Assembly: GCA_021648145.1 (NCBI GenBank) | Contig: JAKITI010000001.1 | Span: forward strand, 1 to 64,000 | Length of the DNA: 64,000 bases | Direction: 5' to 3' | Origin: Gammaproteobacteria bacterium | Lineage (GTDB): Bacteria; Pseudomonadota; Gammaproteobacteria; JAADGQ01 | Part shown: positions 56,987 through 64,000 of the stretch, one piece after another | Numbering within the stretch: the first letter of the stretch is position 1 | Layout: each line of letters starts with the position of its first letter | Translations under genes and position numbers: made by a program | Notes under the pieces: generated by a model | The model's database searches: none | What the model was told of the DNA's origin: nothing | The model's input: only the letters and a program-made list of their open reading frames with translations

Positions 56987-57615
56987 TGCGACATCCTGAT
57001 GGCAAGCTTCCCCCTGAGCCGTTACCAGAATTTGAGCATATTAATCAATATTGGGATAAAGGCCACAGTACATTCGCAGCAAAAATACTGCCAGGTGAAT
57101 ATTATGTGACGGTTGAAAATGAAGTAATTGTCACTGTGCTTGGCTCTTGTATTTCAGCATGTATTCGTGACCCTGTATTTGGTGTGGGAGGTATGAATCA
57201 TTTTATGTTGCCTGAAGGTGATCAGGAGATGATTGCTCAAGGGGCGACTGCGGCGACACGTTATGGCAATCACGCGATGGAGCAATTAATTAATGATATT
57301 TTAAAACACGGTGGCAGTCGAAAAAACCTGGAAGTCAAAATTTTTGGAGGAGGTAAAGTACTGGCTCAGATGACGGATGTGGGTGATAAAAATATTCGAT
57401 TTATAACAGAGTACATTGCAACTGAAGGACTTAAATTAGTCGCTTCTGATGTTGGTAATATCTACCCAAGAAAGGTCTACTATTTTCCTTTAAGCGGAAA
57501 AGTACGCATGAAAAAATTGCGTTCAATACATAATAATACTGTGATTGAGCGAGAAGTGAGTTATCAGAAGAATATTACTTGTCAGCCTGTCGCGGGTGAG
57601 GTCGAGTTATTTTAA
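56986..57615 (+). CDS. cheD: Chemoreceptor glutamine deamidase CheD
   Basis: A 209-residue deamidase that converts receptor glutamines to glutamates, making them methylation sites. The catalytic Cys and His lie in VTVLGSCISACIRDPVFGVGGMNHFMLP, and the Thr-containing segment follows in GGGKVLAQM...NIRFITEYIATEGL. The N-terminal extension of about 30 residues is proline-rich. It sits between cheR and cheB, completing an adaptation set. Confidence 0.96.
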   Translation: MRHPDGKLPPEPLPEFEHINQYWDKGHSTFAAKILPGEYYVTVENEVIVTVLGSCISACIRDPVFGVGGMNHFMLPEGDQEMIAQGATAATRYGNHAMEQLINDILKHGGSRKNLEVKIFGGGKVLAQMTDVGDKNIRFITEYIATEGLKLVASDVGNIYPRKVYYFPLSGKVRMKKLRSIHNNTVIEREVSYQKNITCQPVAGEVELF

Positions 57616-57636
57616 TGGAATAGTAAGGAGTGCTTG

Positions 57637-58710
57637 ATGAAAAAAATTAAAGTGTTAATTGTTGATGATTCTGCACTGATTCGTAATCTTTTGACTGAAA
57701 TTTTAAAAAGTGACACCGAAATTGAAGTGGTGGGGACTGCAGCAGACCCTTATATTGCTCGAGATAAAATTAAAAAATTGAGCCCAGATGTTTTAACACT
57801 GGATATTGAGATGCCACGCATGGATGGCATTCAATTTCTAGAAAATTTGATGCGTTTGCGGCCTATGCCGGTGGTGATGGTTTCAACATTGACTGAAAAA
57901 GGTGCCGATGTCACTTTTAAGGCGTTGGAGCTAGGTGCTGTTGATTTTGTAACCAAACCAACCGTTGATGTCTCAAATCAACTCTCATTATATTCAGATG
58001 AGCTAATTGAAAAAGTAAAAGCTGCAGCAGTTGCGCGTATTCAGCCAGCACAACGTGCACCTGTCTCACAAAAATCCCCATCTAATACAGTACAAAATAA
58101 CAGCGTTTCTATTTCAACAAAAGTGGTGGATCGAATGATCGCGATTGGTGCATCTACGGGGGGCACTGAAGCAATTAAAGAGGTATTGATGAGGCTACCG
58201 GCCGATACACCTCCCGTTGTGATTACACAGCATATTCCAGAAGCGTTCAGTGCGCCTTTTGCTCATCGTATGAACACAATGTCAGAGATGGAGGTTTGTG
58301 AAGCAAAAGAGGGTCAGAAGATTTTACATGGGCATGTTTATATTGCACCTGGAGATCGTCATTTATTGGTTGTTCCTGAGGGTGATGGTTATGTTTGCCA
58401 ATTAAGTGATGAACCACGTGTTAATCGTCATCGGCCTGCTGTAGATGTTATGTTTCGATCAGTTGCTCAAAATGTCAATGCTCATACGGTTGGAGTGATT
58501 CTTACGGGAATGGGAACTGATGGCGCGATCGGTATGAAAGAGTTGCATGAAGCGGGAGCATTTACAGTGGCACAGGATGAAGAAACGAGTGTTGTTTGGG
58601 GAATGCCAGGTGCGTCGGTTAAACTCGGCGGAGTGGATAAAGTATTGCCACTCAATCATGTTGCAACAGAGGTTTTAAAGCGTATTAACGCCCCTTGCCT
58701 TGCTGATTAG
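57637..58710 (+). CDS. cheB: Chemotaxis response regulator methylesterase CheB
   Basis: A 357-residue protein with an N-terminal receiver (phospho-acceptor in LTLDIEMPRMDG, Asp56) and a C-terminal esterase/deamidase. The catalytic triad is visible as Ser in AIGASTGGTEAI, His in VITQHIPEAFSAPFAHRM and Asp in GMGTDGAIGM. The linker (about 130-160) is polar. The ATG at 57637 follows AAGGAG (57625-57630) by 6 nt, so the preceding in-frame TTG is rejected. It closes the first half of the signalling block; a 184-bp gap follows. Confidence 0.97.
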   Translation: MKKIKVLIVDDSALIRNLLTEILKSDTEIEVVGTAADPYIARDKIKKLSPDVLTLDIEMPRMDGIQFLENLMRLRPMPVVMVSTLTEKGADVTFKALELGAVDFVTKPTVDVSNQLSLYSDELIEKVKAAAVARIQPAQRAPVSQKSPSNTVQNNSVSISTKVVDRMIAIGASTGGTEAIKEVLMRLPADTPPVVITQHIPEAFSAPFAHRMNTMSEMEVCEAKEGQKILHGHVYIAPGDRHLLVVPEGDGYVCQLSDEPRVNRHRPAVDVMFRSVAQNVNAHTVGVILTGMGTDGAIGMKELHEAGAFTVAQDEETSVVWGMPGASVKLGGVDKVLPLNHVATEVLKRINAPCLAD

Positions 58711-58725
58711 GGTCTAAATTTTCCT

Positions 58726-58752
58726 TAAGATTGCATGACAGTAAGCCGATAA
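58726..58752 (+). promoter_or_regulatory. Sigma-28 (FliA)-type promoter for the STAS-PP2C-hybrid kinase operon
   Basis: TAAGATTG (58726-58733), 11 nt and GCCGATAA (58745-58752) match the flagellar consensus at 5 of 8 and 8 of 8 positions with exact spacing. It lies 142 nt before the STAS gene, leaving a long leader with a hairpin at 58811-58831. Confidence 0.65.
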
Positions 58753-58810
58753 TTATCAGACGTAATTCTGGATATTATTTCATTTACGATCCTGAATTAT
58801 GAAAAATGAG

Positions 58811-58831
58811 GCGAAAGGTGTATGCTTTCGC
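58811..58831 (+). repeat. Perfect inverted repeat in the leader
   Basis: GCGAAAG and CTTTCGC form perfect 7-bp arms around a 7-nt loop. No T run follows. It may be a leader hairpin, an RNA-protein site or an operator; it lies 63 nt before the STAS start. Confidence 0.5.
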
Positions 58832-58894
58832 GTAGTTGTCTGTAGTGAAAGATGGAATTGATAGAGCTATCTGATTTGTTTGGGAGTAACTATT

Positions 58895-59218
58895 ATGTCA
58901 GTTAAAGCAAATATACGGAATAAGGAAGACATCATTGAAATTGAAGTCAGTGGCAGATTTGACTTTAATGTTCATCGTGAGTTTCGCGAAGCTTACGAAA
59001 ATGTGGATCAACAAATGGAACATCCTAAATATGTCATTAATCTCGGTGGTACAGATTATATGGACAGCTCTGCGCTAGGAATGTTACTACTTCTGCGCGA
59101 ATATGCGGGTGGAAATGGAGCCAATATTGCTATCACCAAATGTCGTGAAGAGATTAAAGAGATCTTGAATATTTCTAATTTTCATCTGCTGTTTAAAGTA
59201 GAGTCGGCCTCACATTAA
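58895..59218 (+). CDS. STAS-domain anti-anti-sigma factor (HsbA-like)
   Basis: A 107-residue STAS protein of the SpoIIAA/RsbV type with the phospho-acceptor serine region YMDSSALGMLLLL. The rest follows the fold: IEVSGRFDFNVHREFREAYE, YVINLGGTDYMDS and NIAITKCREEIKEILNISNFHLLF. The ATG at 58895 has GGGAG upstream; the TTG at 58880 is rejected. With the following REC-PP2C-HATPase gene it resembles the HsbA-HsbR pair of Pseudomonas aeruginosa, in which HsbA binds the anti-sigma factor FlgM when unphosphorylated. No flgM gene is in the window. Confidence 0.9.
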   Translation: MSVKANIRNKEDIIEIEVSGRFDFNVHREFREAYENVDQQMEHPKYVINLGGTDYMDSSALGMLLLLREYAGGNGANIAITKCREEIKEILNISNFHLLFKVESASH

Positions 59219-59245
59219 TTTATCTTTTTAAATTAGTTTTAAAAA

Positions 59246-60955
59246 ATGATATATCAGGATGATAGATCACTTAAATTGCTGATTGCTGATGATGATCGGG
59301 TCAATTGTCGAGTACTCAAAGGCATCTTGCTGAAAGCTGGGTATCAGGTTGTTGTTGCCAAAGATGGAAAAGAGGCGGTCACCCTTTTTGAAAAAGAGCA
59401 GCCAGACATGGTTCTGCTTGATGTCATGATGCCCGTGATGGATGGTTATGAGGCGGCACGAGAGATAAAGTTACGCTGTACCGATCGTTTTGTTCCAGTG
59501 ATTTTCCTGACAGCATTAACTGATAATGATGCACTGAGTGCTTGTATTGAAGCGGGCGGTGATGATTTTCTAACGAAGCCCTACCATAGCATAATTTTGA
59601 AAGCAAAAATTGATGCCATGGAGCGCATTCGGCGGCTCTACGATAAGTTACAGCAACAAAAGCATGCATTAGAGTCTTTCCACGTAGAGATGCAGCGTGA
59701 AATGGAAGTGGCAAGGCATGTTTTTGACAGTATTACTCAAGCGAGTGAAACACTTCCTGACTGCATTAAAAGCTGGAGCAGACCTGCCTCTGTACTCAAT
59801 GGTGATCTATTGATCTGTGGCCGTAACCCATTAAATAACCTGTATCTAATGTTGGGGGATTTTACTGGACATGGTCTGCCAGCTGCTGTTTGTGCAATGC
59901 CTGCCGCAGACGTATTTTATACGATGACGACTAAAGGCTACCCTGTTAGTGATGTTGTTTATGAACTGAATAAAAAGCTAAATACTGTCTTGCCTACAGG
60001 GCTTTTTTGTGCAGCATGTTTAATAGAAATTGATGTTGCTCAAGGTAAAATCAGCCTGTGGAATGGTGGGTTGCCTGACGTATTAGTCGTGAACTCAGAG
60101 GGACGTATTCATCAATTATTGCCTTCCACGGCCATGCCTTTAGGTGTTGTCAGTGATGCTGGGCGTTACAGTGGTGTGACTGATATTGATATTGAACCTG
60201 GAATGAGGCTCTTTTTCTATACAGATGGATTGATTGAAGCAGAAAATAGCCAGAATGAAATGTATCGAAAAGTACGTTTACATGGGTTATTTGATGGGAA
60301 CACTCAGTCAGGAAAACTCTTCAATACGATTATTAGTGATCTGCAAAATTTCAGAGGCGAAATGCCTCAAACGGACGATATCACACTCGTCGAACTTGAT
60401 TGTGATCAGTTGGTTTCAGCCATGGCTGTAGAAGATGAAATGCCTGTTTATAACAGTATGGAAGATCCAGATTGCTGGAGTGCTGAGCAGTTTATTGCAG
60501 GAGTATCTCTTAAGGCAGCAGACCCTGTTTATGTATTTATGCGAATGTTGGAACAGCATCGTATTTCCGAAATTCATCGCTCACGTATATGCACAGTTTT
60601 ATCGGAATTGATCTCTAATTCTATTGAACATGGCCTTCTCCAGCTAGATTCAAATATTAAAAATACATCAGATGGCTTTTCGAATTATTACAGCATGAGG
60701 GAGAAAGGACTCGAGGTATTGGAGCGCGGCTGGATTCGAGTCAAGCTCTTGTGTCGGCCTACTTCTGATGGCTGGGCACTTACAATTCATGTTGAAGATA
60801 ACGGTGAAGGTTTTGATGCAGAAAGTTACTTGGCTAATATGGCTGGAATTGAAAGCTTGACAGGCCGTGGGGTCGCATTAATCAAATCACTTTGTGATGA
60901 ATTTTCTTATAATAAAACCGGAAATATTGCTCGAGTTATTTACTGCTGGAAGTAA
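59246..60955 (+). CDS. Response regulator with PP2C phosphatase and HATPase domains (HsbR/RsbU-like)
   Basis: A 569-residue switch protein. The N-terminal receiver has LIADDDR, phospho-acceptor Asp59 in LLDVMMPVMDG and KPY. A coiled linker (about 130-155) leads to a SpoIIE/PP2C phosphatase (about 165-385) with NGDLLICG, GDFTGHGLPAAV, LWNGGLPDVLV, FFYTDGLIEA and TDDITLVEL. The C terminus is a HATPase anti-sigma-like kinase (about 425-569) with LSELISNSIEHGL, EDNGEGFD and GRGVALI. It can in principle both phosphorylate and dephosphorylate the STAS protein encoded upstream, as HsbR does with HsbA. The receiver is probably fed by the hybrid kinase encoded 41 nt downstream. Confidence 0.93.
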   Translation: MIYQDDRSLKLLIADDDRVNCRVLKGILLKAGYQVVVAKDGKEAVTLFEKEQPDMVLLDVMMPVMDGYEAAREIKLRCTDRFVPVIFLTALTDNDALSACIEAGGDDFLTKPYHSIILKAKIDAMERIRRLYDKLQQQKHALESFHVEMQREMEVARHVFDSITQASETLPDCIKSWSRPASVLNGDLLICGRNPLNNLYLMLGDFTGHGLPAAVCAMPAADVFYTMTTKGYPVSDVVYELNKKLNTVLPTGLFCAACLIEIDVAQGKISLWNGGLPDVLVVNSEGRIHQLLPSTAMPLGVVSDAGRYSGVTDIDIEPGMRLFFYTDGLIEAENSQNEMYRKVRLHGLFDGNTQSGKLFNTIISDLQNFRGEMPQTDDITLVELDCDQLVSAMAVEDEMPVYNSMEDPDCWSAEQFIAGVSLKAADPVYVFMRMLEQHRISEIHRSRICTVLSELISNSIEHGLLQLDSNIKNTSDGFSNYYSMREKGLEVLERGWIRVKLLCRPTSDGWALTIHVEDNGEGFDAESYLANMAGIESLTGRGVALIKSLCDEFSYNKTGNIARVIYCWK

Positions 60956-60996
60956 GGGCTCGCAAAACTTAAATTATTTATCCTCTTTGTGAAGCT

Positions 60997-63831
60997 ATGC
61001 AGCATCAAAATATAAAAATTTTACTTATAAATGCCGATCCTGGTATACGTTTTGAAATTGCCAGTTATCTTCGTCAAGCAGGATACCATCAGGTATTGGA
61101 AGCTGAAGATGGGCGATCTGCACTTCGTTTGTTACATGAAAATTCATTTGATTTGATTATCACTGATATTGCAGTTCCTCATATTGATGGTTGGCGTTTG
61201 GCTCGTATTGTGCGGTCGGGTGTTTTTAATACTTCACAAAAAACACCGATTATTGTGATAGCACACACCAATAATCGGCATATCGCTAAAATTACTGCAT
61301 TTGACTACGAAGTAAACTGTTTTATACGTTATCCTATAGAGAGTGTTAAATCATTAATATCATTAGTGAAATCTTGTATTGATGATGTAGGGTGGGGGAT
61401 CAGTAAACCTTCATTGCTTGTTATTGAAGATAACGAAGATACTGCCGATATCGCACGGCGTGCTTTAAATAAGCGTTATGAAATGGAAGTGACGGCGGAT
61501 GGTTTGTTAGGCCTGCAAGCATGGAAAGAACGTCGTCATAATTTGATATTACTTGATCTCATGATAAAGAACCTGTCAGGTGAACAGGTTCTCAGTGAGA
61601 TTATGAAAATTGATCCTGAACAAAGTATCGTAATCATGACTGCCAATACTAATATGAAGTGTGTTGAGTCATTCATGTTGGCGGGCGCGATTGATTTTGT
61701 GCAGAAGCCCTTTCATCTTGATGATTTGCGGCGAGTTTGTGATATTGCTTTAAGGCGTAAAGATAATATTGTGATTAACTCACAGTACAGCACACAAATG
61801 CAGATGATGCGTAAAACAATGAATGAGCTGGAAACTCATATTAATGAACGCAAAAAAGTTGAGCATGATCTAAAAAAAGCAAAAGAAGTTGCAGAGATTG
61901 CCAGCAAGGTTAAAAGTGAATTTTTAGCAACAATGAGTCATGAAATTCGTACGCCTATGAATGGAATCATTGGTTTGACAGGTCTGTTGTTGGACTCTGA
62001 GTTGTCTGCAGAGCAGAGTGAGTTTGCAGAATCAGTACTCGGGTCAGCGGAATCATTGTTAGGCATTATCAATGATATTATGGATTTCTCTAAAAATGAG
62101 GCGGGTAAATTAGAGCTGGAAGAGATCGACTTTGATCTGCGACAAATTGTTGATGAGGTGCTTGACCTTTTTACTGAACAGGTGGGCCGTAAAAATTTAG
62201 AACTGGTTTGTATGATTGAGCATGATGTGCCTCGATTTGTCAATGGTGATCCTGGCCGGTTACGTCAGATTCTAGTGAACCTCGTGGGTAATGCTGTTAA
62301 GTTTACTGAGCAGGGAGAGGTTATTGTTCGCGGGTCATTCTCAAGCGAAATGGGTGATCGAATACAGCTTTTTTTCGAAGTGTCCGACTCAGGTATTGGT
62401 ATTGACGAAAATAATTGTTCACATCTGTTTGACTCCTTTACACAGGTTGATAGTTCAACCAAGCGTCAATATGGAGGAACAGGGCTCGGACTGAGAATTT
62501 CCAGGCAATTAGTTGAAAAAATGGGTGGGGAGATTGGTGTGCGTAGTCAGCAAGGGCATGGCACTACATTTCACTTTTCAATTACCTCAAGGAAGGCCAA
62601 AAATAAAAGCTTTCAGCAGCTTGATATTGTATTGCCAAATCAATTGAAAAATGTGCGTATTCTCATTGCTGGGTGCACATCTGCAGGCCAGACTTTTATG
62701 AATCATGCGCTTCATGATGTAGGTGCTATTTATGAATTTGTAAATAGCAGTCGCTTAGTGATGACGCGCTTGCAGTGCGCAGCTGAAAAAGGTGAACATT
62801 TTGATATTTTAGTGATGGATAAAAACTCACCGAATCTGCATTATATGCCATTACTGAAAAAAATTAGTAATGCGCTTGATATGACACCTCCGCGTATTGT
62901 GCAAATCACTTGTTACGGCTTGCGTAGGCAGAGTGAAAAGCGGCTTGGTACTGGAGGTGTCTCTGCTTGTTTATCGAAGCCGATGAGTCAAACTCAATTG
63001 TATGCATGTCTTGACTCGATAATGGGGGGAGCGACTGAGGCCAACCCTCAAATAAGTATTGATGTGAATGCTAAGTCCTATCAATTTAAAGGGCGGGTTT
63101 TGGTGGTAGAAGATAATGCTGTCAATCAGAAAGTCGCTTTAGGAATCATGAAAAAAATGGGTTGTCGTGCGGACGTTGCTGCGAATGGTGTGGAGGCGGT
63201 GAAAGCTGTTTCAAAGCTATCCTATGATCTGATATTAATGGATTGTCAAATGCCTGAAATGGATGGTTATGAAGCCACTGCGACAATTCGCCGCATTGAA
63301 GGTGAAATGCGACATACACCGATTGTCGCAATGACAGCCAATGCATTAAAAGAAGATTACCAACGTTGCATTGATTCTGGAATGGACGATTATATTTCCA
63401 AACCCGTACAACTCAGTGACATTAATCGAGTATTGTCACGTTGGTTGGTGCAACAAAAATCTGCTCCGAAGTCATTAGTATCCAATGGAGTGTCTCTCGA
63501 TATGCATGTATTAGATGAGTTACGTTCGGTATTGGGGGGTGAATTTGGTGAGCTCATTGATGATTTTATAAGTGATACTCATAGTCGTATTCAAGAAATG
63601 AAACAGGCTGTTGTTGATGAGGATGCTAAAACAATACGCTGGATCGCACACAGTCTGAAAGGAAGTAGTAGCAATGTTGGGGCAACACTGCTTGCGGATG
63701 AAAGCTATTGCCTGGAAAAAATGGCGCGTAGTGGAAACATAATAGGTATTGATGGCGCGCTAGACAGCTTGATTAACGAATTTACACAGGTTGGAGAATT
63801 ATTCAACACCGTCACACGTCAAATTGAATGA
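60997..63831 (+). CDS. Soluble hybrid histidine kinase (REC-REC-HisKA-HATPase-REC-REC-HPt)
   Basis: A 944-residue phosphorelay protein without membrane helices. In order: a degenerate receiver (about 5-125; IVIAHTN in the switch position and FIRYPIE in place of KP), a typical receiver (about 138-255; VIEDNEDT, LLDLMIKNLSG, QKPFH), a coiled coil (270-305), HisKA with the histidine in ATMSHEIRTPMNG, and HATPase (NLVGNAVKFTEQG, DSGIGI, GGTGLGLRIS). A receiver lacking the N-terminal acidic pair (about 550-670), a full receiver (about 685-805; VVEDNAVNQ, LMDCQMPEMDG, SKPVQ) and an HPt domain with His in WIAHSLKGSSSNVGA complete it. The receiver after the kinase and the HPt could pass phosphate to the REC-PP2C protein upstream. 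The stop overlaps the NUDIX gene (ATGA). Confidence 0.93.
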   Translation: MQHQNIKILLINADPGIRFEIASYLRQAGYHQVLEAEDGRSALRLLHENSFDLIITDIAVPHIDGWRLARIVRSGVFNTSQKTPIIVIAHTNNRHIAKITAFDYEVNCFIRYPIESVKSLISLVKSCIDDVGWGISKPSLLVIEDNEDTADIARRALNKRYEMEVTADGLLGLQAWKERRHNLILLDLMIKNLSGEQVLSEIMKIDPEQSIVIMTANTNMKCVESFMLAGAIDFVQKPFHLDDLRRVCDIALRRKDNIVINSQYSTQMQMMRKTMNELETHINERKKVEHDLKKAKEVAEIASKVKSEFLATMSHEIRTPMNGIIGLTGLLLDSELSAEQSEFAESVLGSAESLLGIINDIMDFSKNEAGKLELEEIDFDLRQIVDEVLDLFTEQVGRKNLELVCMIEHDVPRFVNGDPGRLRQILVNLVGNAVKFTEQGEVIVRGSFSSEMGDRIQLFFEVSDSGIGIDENNCSHLFDSFTQVDSSTKRQYGGTGLGLRISRQLVEKMGGEIGVRSQQGHGTTFHFSITSRKAKNKSFQQLDIVLPNQLKNVRILIAGCTSAGQTFMNHALHDVGAIYEFVNSSRLVMTRLQCAAEKGEHFDILVMDKNSPNLHYMPLLKKISNALDMTPPRIVQITCYGLRRQSEKRLGTGGVSACLSKPMSQTQLYACLDSIMGGATEANPQISIDVNAKSYQFKGRVLVVEDNAVNQKVALGIMKKMGCRADVAANGVEAVKAVSKLSYDLILMDCQMPEMDGYEATATIRRIEGEMRHTPIVAMTANALKEDYQRCIDSGMDDYISKPVQLSDINRVLSRWLVQQKSAPKSLVSNGVSLDMHVLDELRSVLGGEFGELIDDFISDTHSRIQEMKQAVVDEDAKTIRWIAHSLKGSSSNVGATLLADESYCLEKMARSGNIIGIDGALDSLINEFTQVGELFNTVTRQIE

Positions 63832-64000
63832 TTCATAACGCGACAAATATATTTAAATATTGTCCAAAGTGTGGTGGGAAGGGGTTCCTTCTTTCATCTG
63901 AAGACAACGCTTTTCATTGTGGAGCTTGCAAATTTCACTACTATCTTAATGCAGCGGCGGCTGTGGCTGCACTGATTGTTGATGAAAATAGAAACTTGCT
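63828..64000 (+). CDS. NUDIX hydrolase with N-terminal zinc ribbon, 5' part only
   Basis: The ATG overlaps the hybrid kinase stop (ATGA) and the frame stays open to the window edge, giving the first 57 residues. The zinc ribbon is FKYCPKCGGKGF...FHCGACKFHYY with four cysteines, then the start of a NUDIX fold LNAAAAVAALIVDENRNLL. This is the layout of NudC-like and related NUDIX hydrolases with an N-terminal ribbon. The Nudix box itself lies outside, so the substrate cannot be suggested. Confidence 0.85.
   Translation, partial: MIHNATNIFKYCPKCGGKGFLLSSEDNAFHCGACKFHYYLNAAAAVAALIVDENRNL

Overview
The window is chromosomal DNA of an AT-leaning gammaproteobacterium. The evidence is the run tpiA-secG-tRNA-Leu(GAG)-nuoABCDEFGHIJKLMN with separate nuoC and nuoD, the block fabI-coaBC-dut-algC-argB, glnD-map, rsd/algQ and darP. 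A motile, aerobically respiring organism of the Thiotrichales/Methylophaga/Cycloclasticus kind would fit, but the genus is a guess.

Region 1 (1-9040) is an accessory, defence-type island. It opens inside hsdM of a type I restriction-modification locus (hsdM'-hsdS-fic-hsdR) that carries an autoinhibited (class III) Fic protein between hsdS and hsdR. Two toxin-antitoxin pairs follow, yefM-yoeB and prlF-yhaV. The prlF promoter-operator has a decayed second copy about 980 bp upstream, on the far side of yefM-yoeB. A truncated AlbA_2 (Schlafen-like) protein closes the island. Two stretches of more than 500 bp hold no convincing gene.

Region 2 (9.1-49.7 kb) is housekeeping: a LEA-type lipoprotein, mnmC, an MscS channel, tpiA, secG, tRNA-Leu and the complete 14-gene complex I operon. 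After it come an FKBP isomerase, a DUF2835 protein, a DNA glycosylase, a QseBC-like two-component system, thiO, a TVP38-flavoprotein fusion, argB, algC, dut, coaBC, fabI, a rhombosortase-like rhomboid, glnD and map. The region ends with a solitary flgI, a GYF/pentapeptide-repeat membrane protein, rsd/algQ, tRNA-Asn, an Smr protein and darP.

Region 3 (49.8 kb to the end) is a signalling block: STAS-cheY-cheA-cheW-parA-mcp-cheR-cheD-cheB, then STAS-(REC/PP2C/HATPase)-hybrid histidine kinase, then the start of a NUDIX gene. The receptor has no membrane segment, has a lysine-rich N-terminal tail, ends in a CheR/CheB docking pentapeptide and lies next to a ParA/MinD ATPase, as in ParA-positioned cytoplasmic chemosensory clusters. 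The STAS and REC/PP2C/HATPase pair resembles HsbA/HsbR of Pseudomonas. Both halves are preceded by a match to the flagellar sigma-28 promoter with exact 11-nt spacing (49746-49772 and 58726-58752), which suggests one flagellar regulon. This block is the most interesting part of the window.
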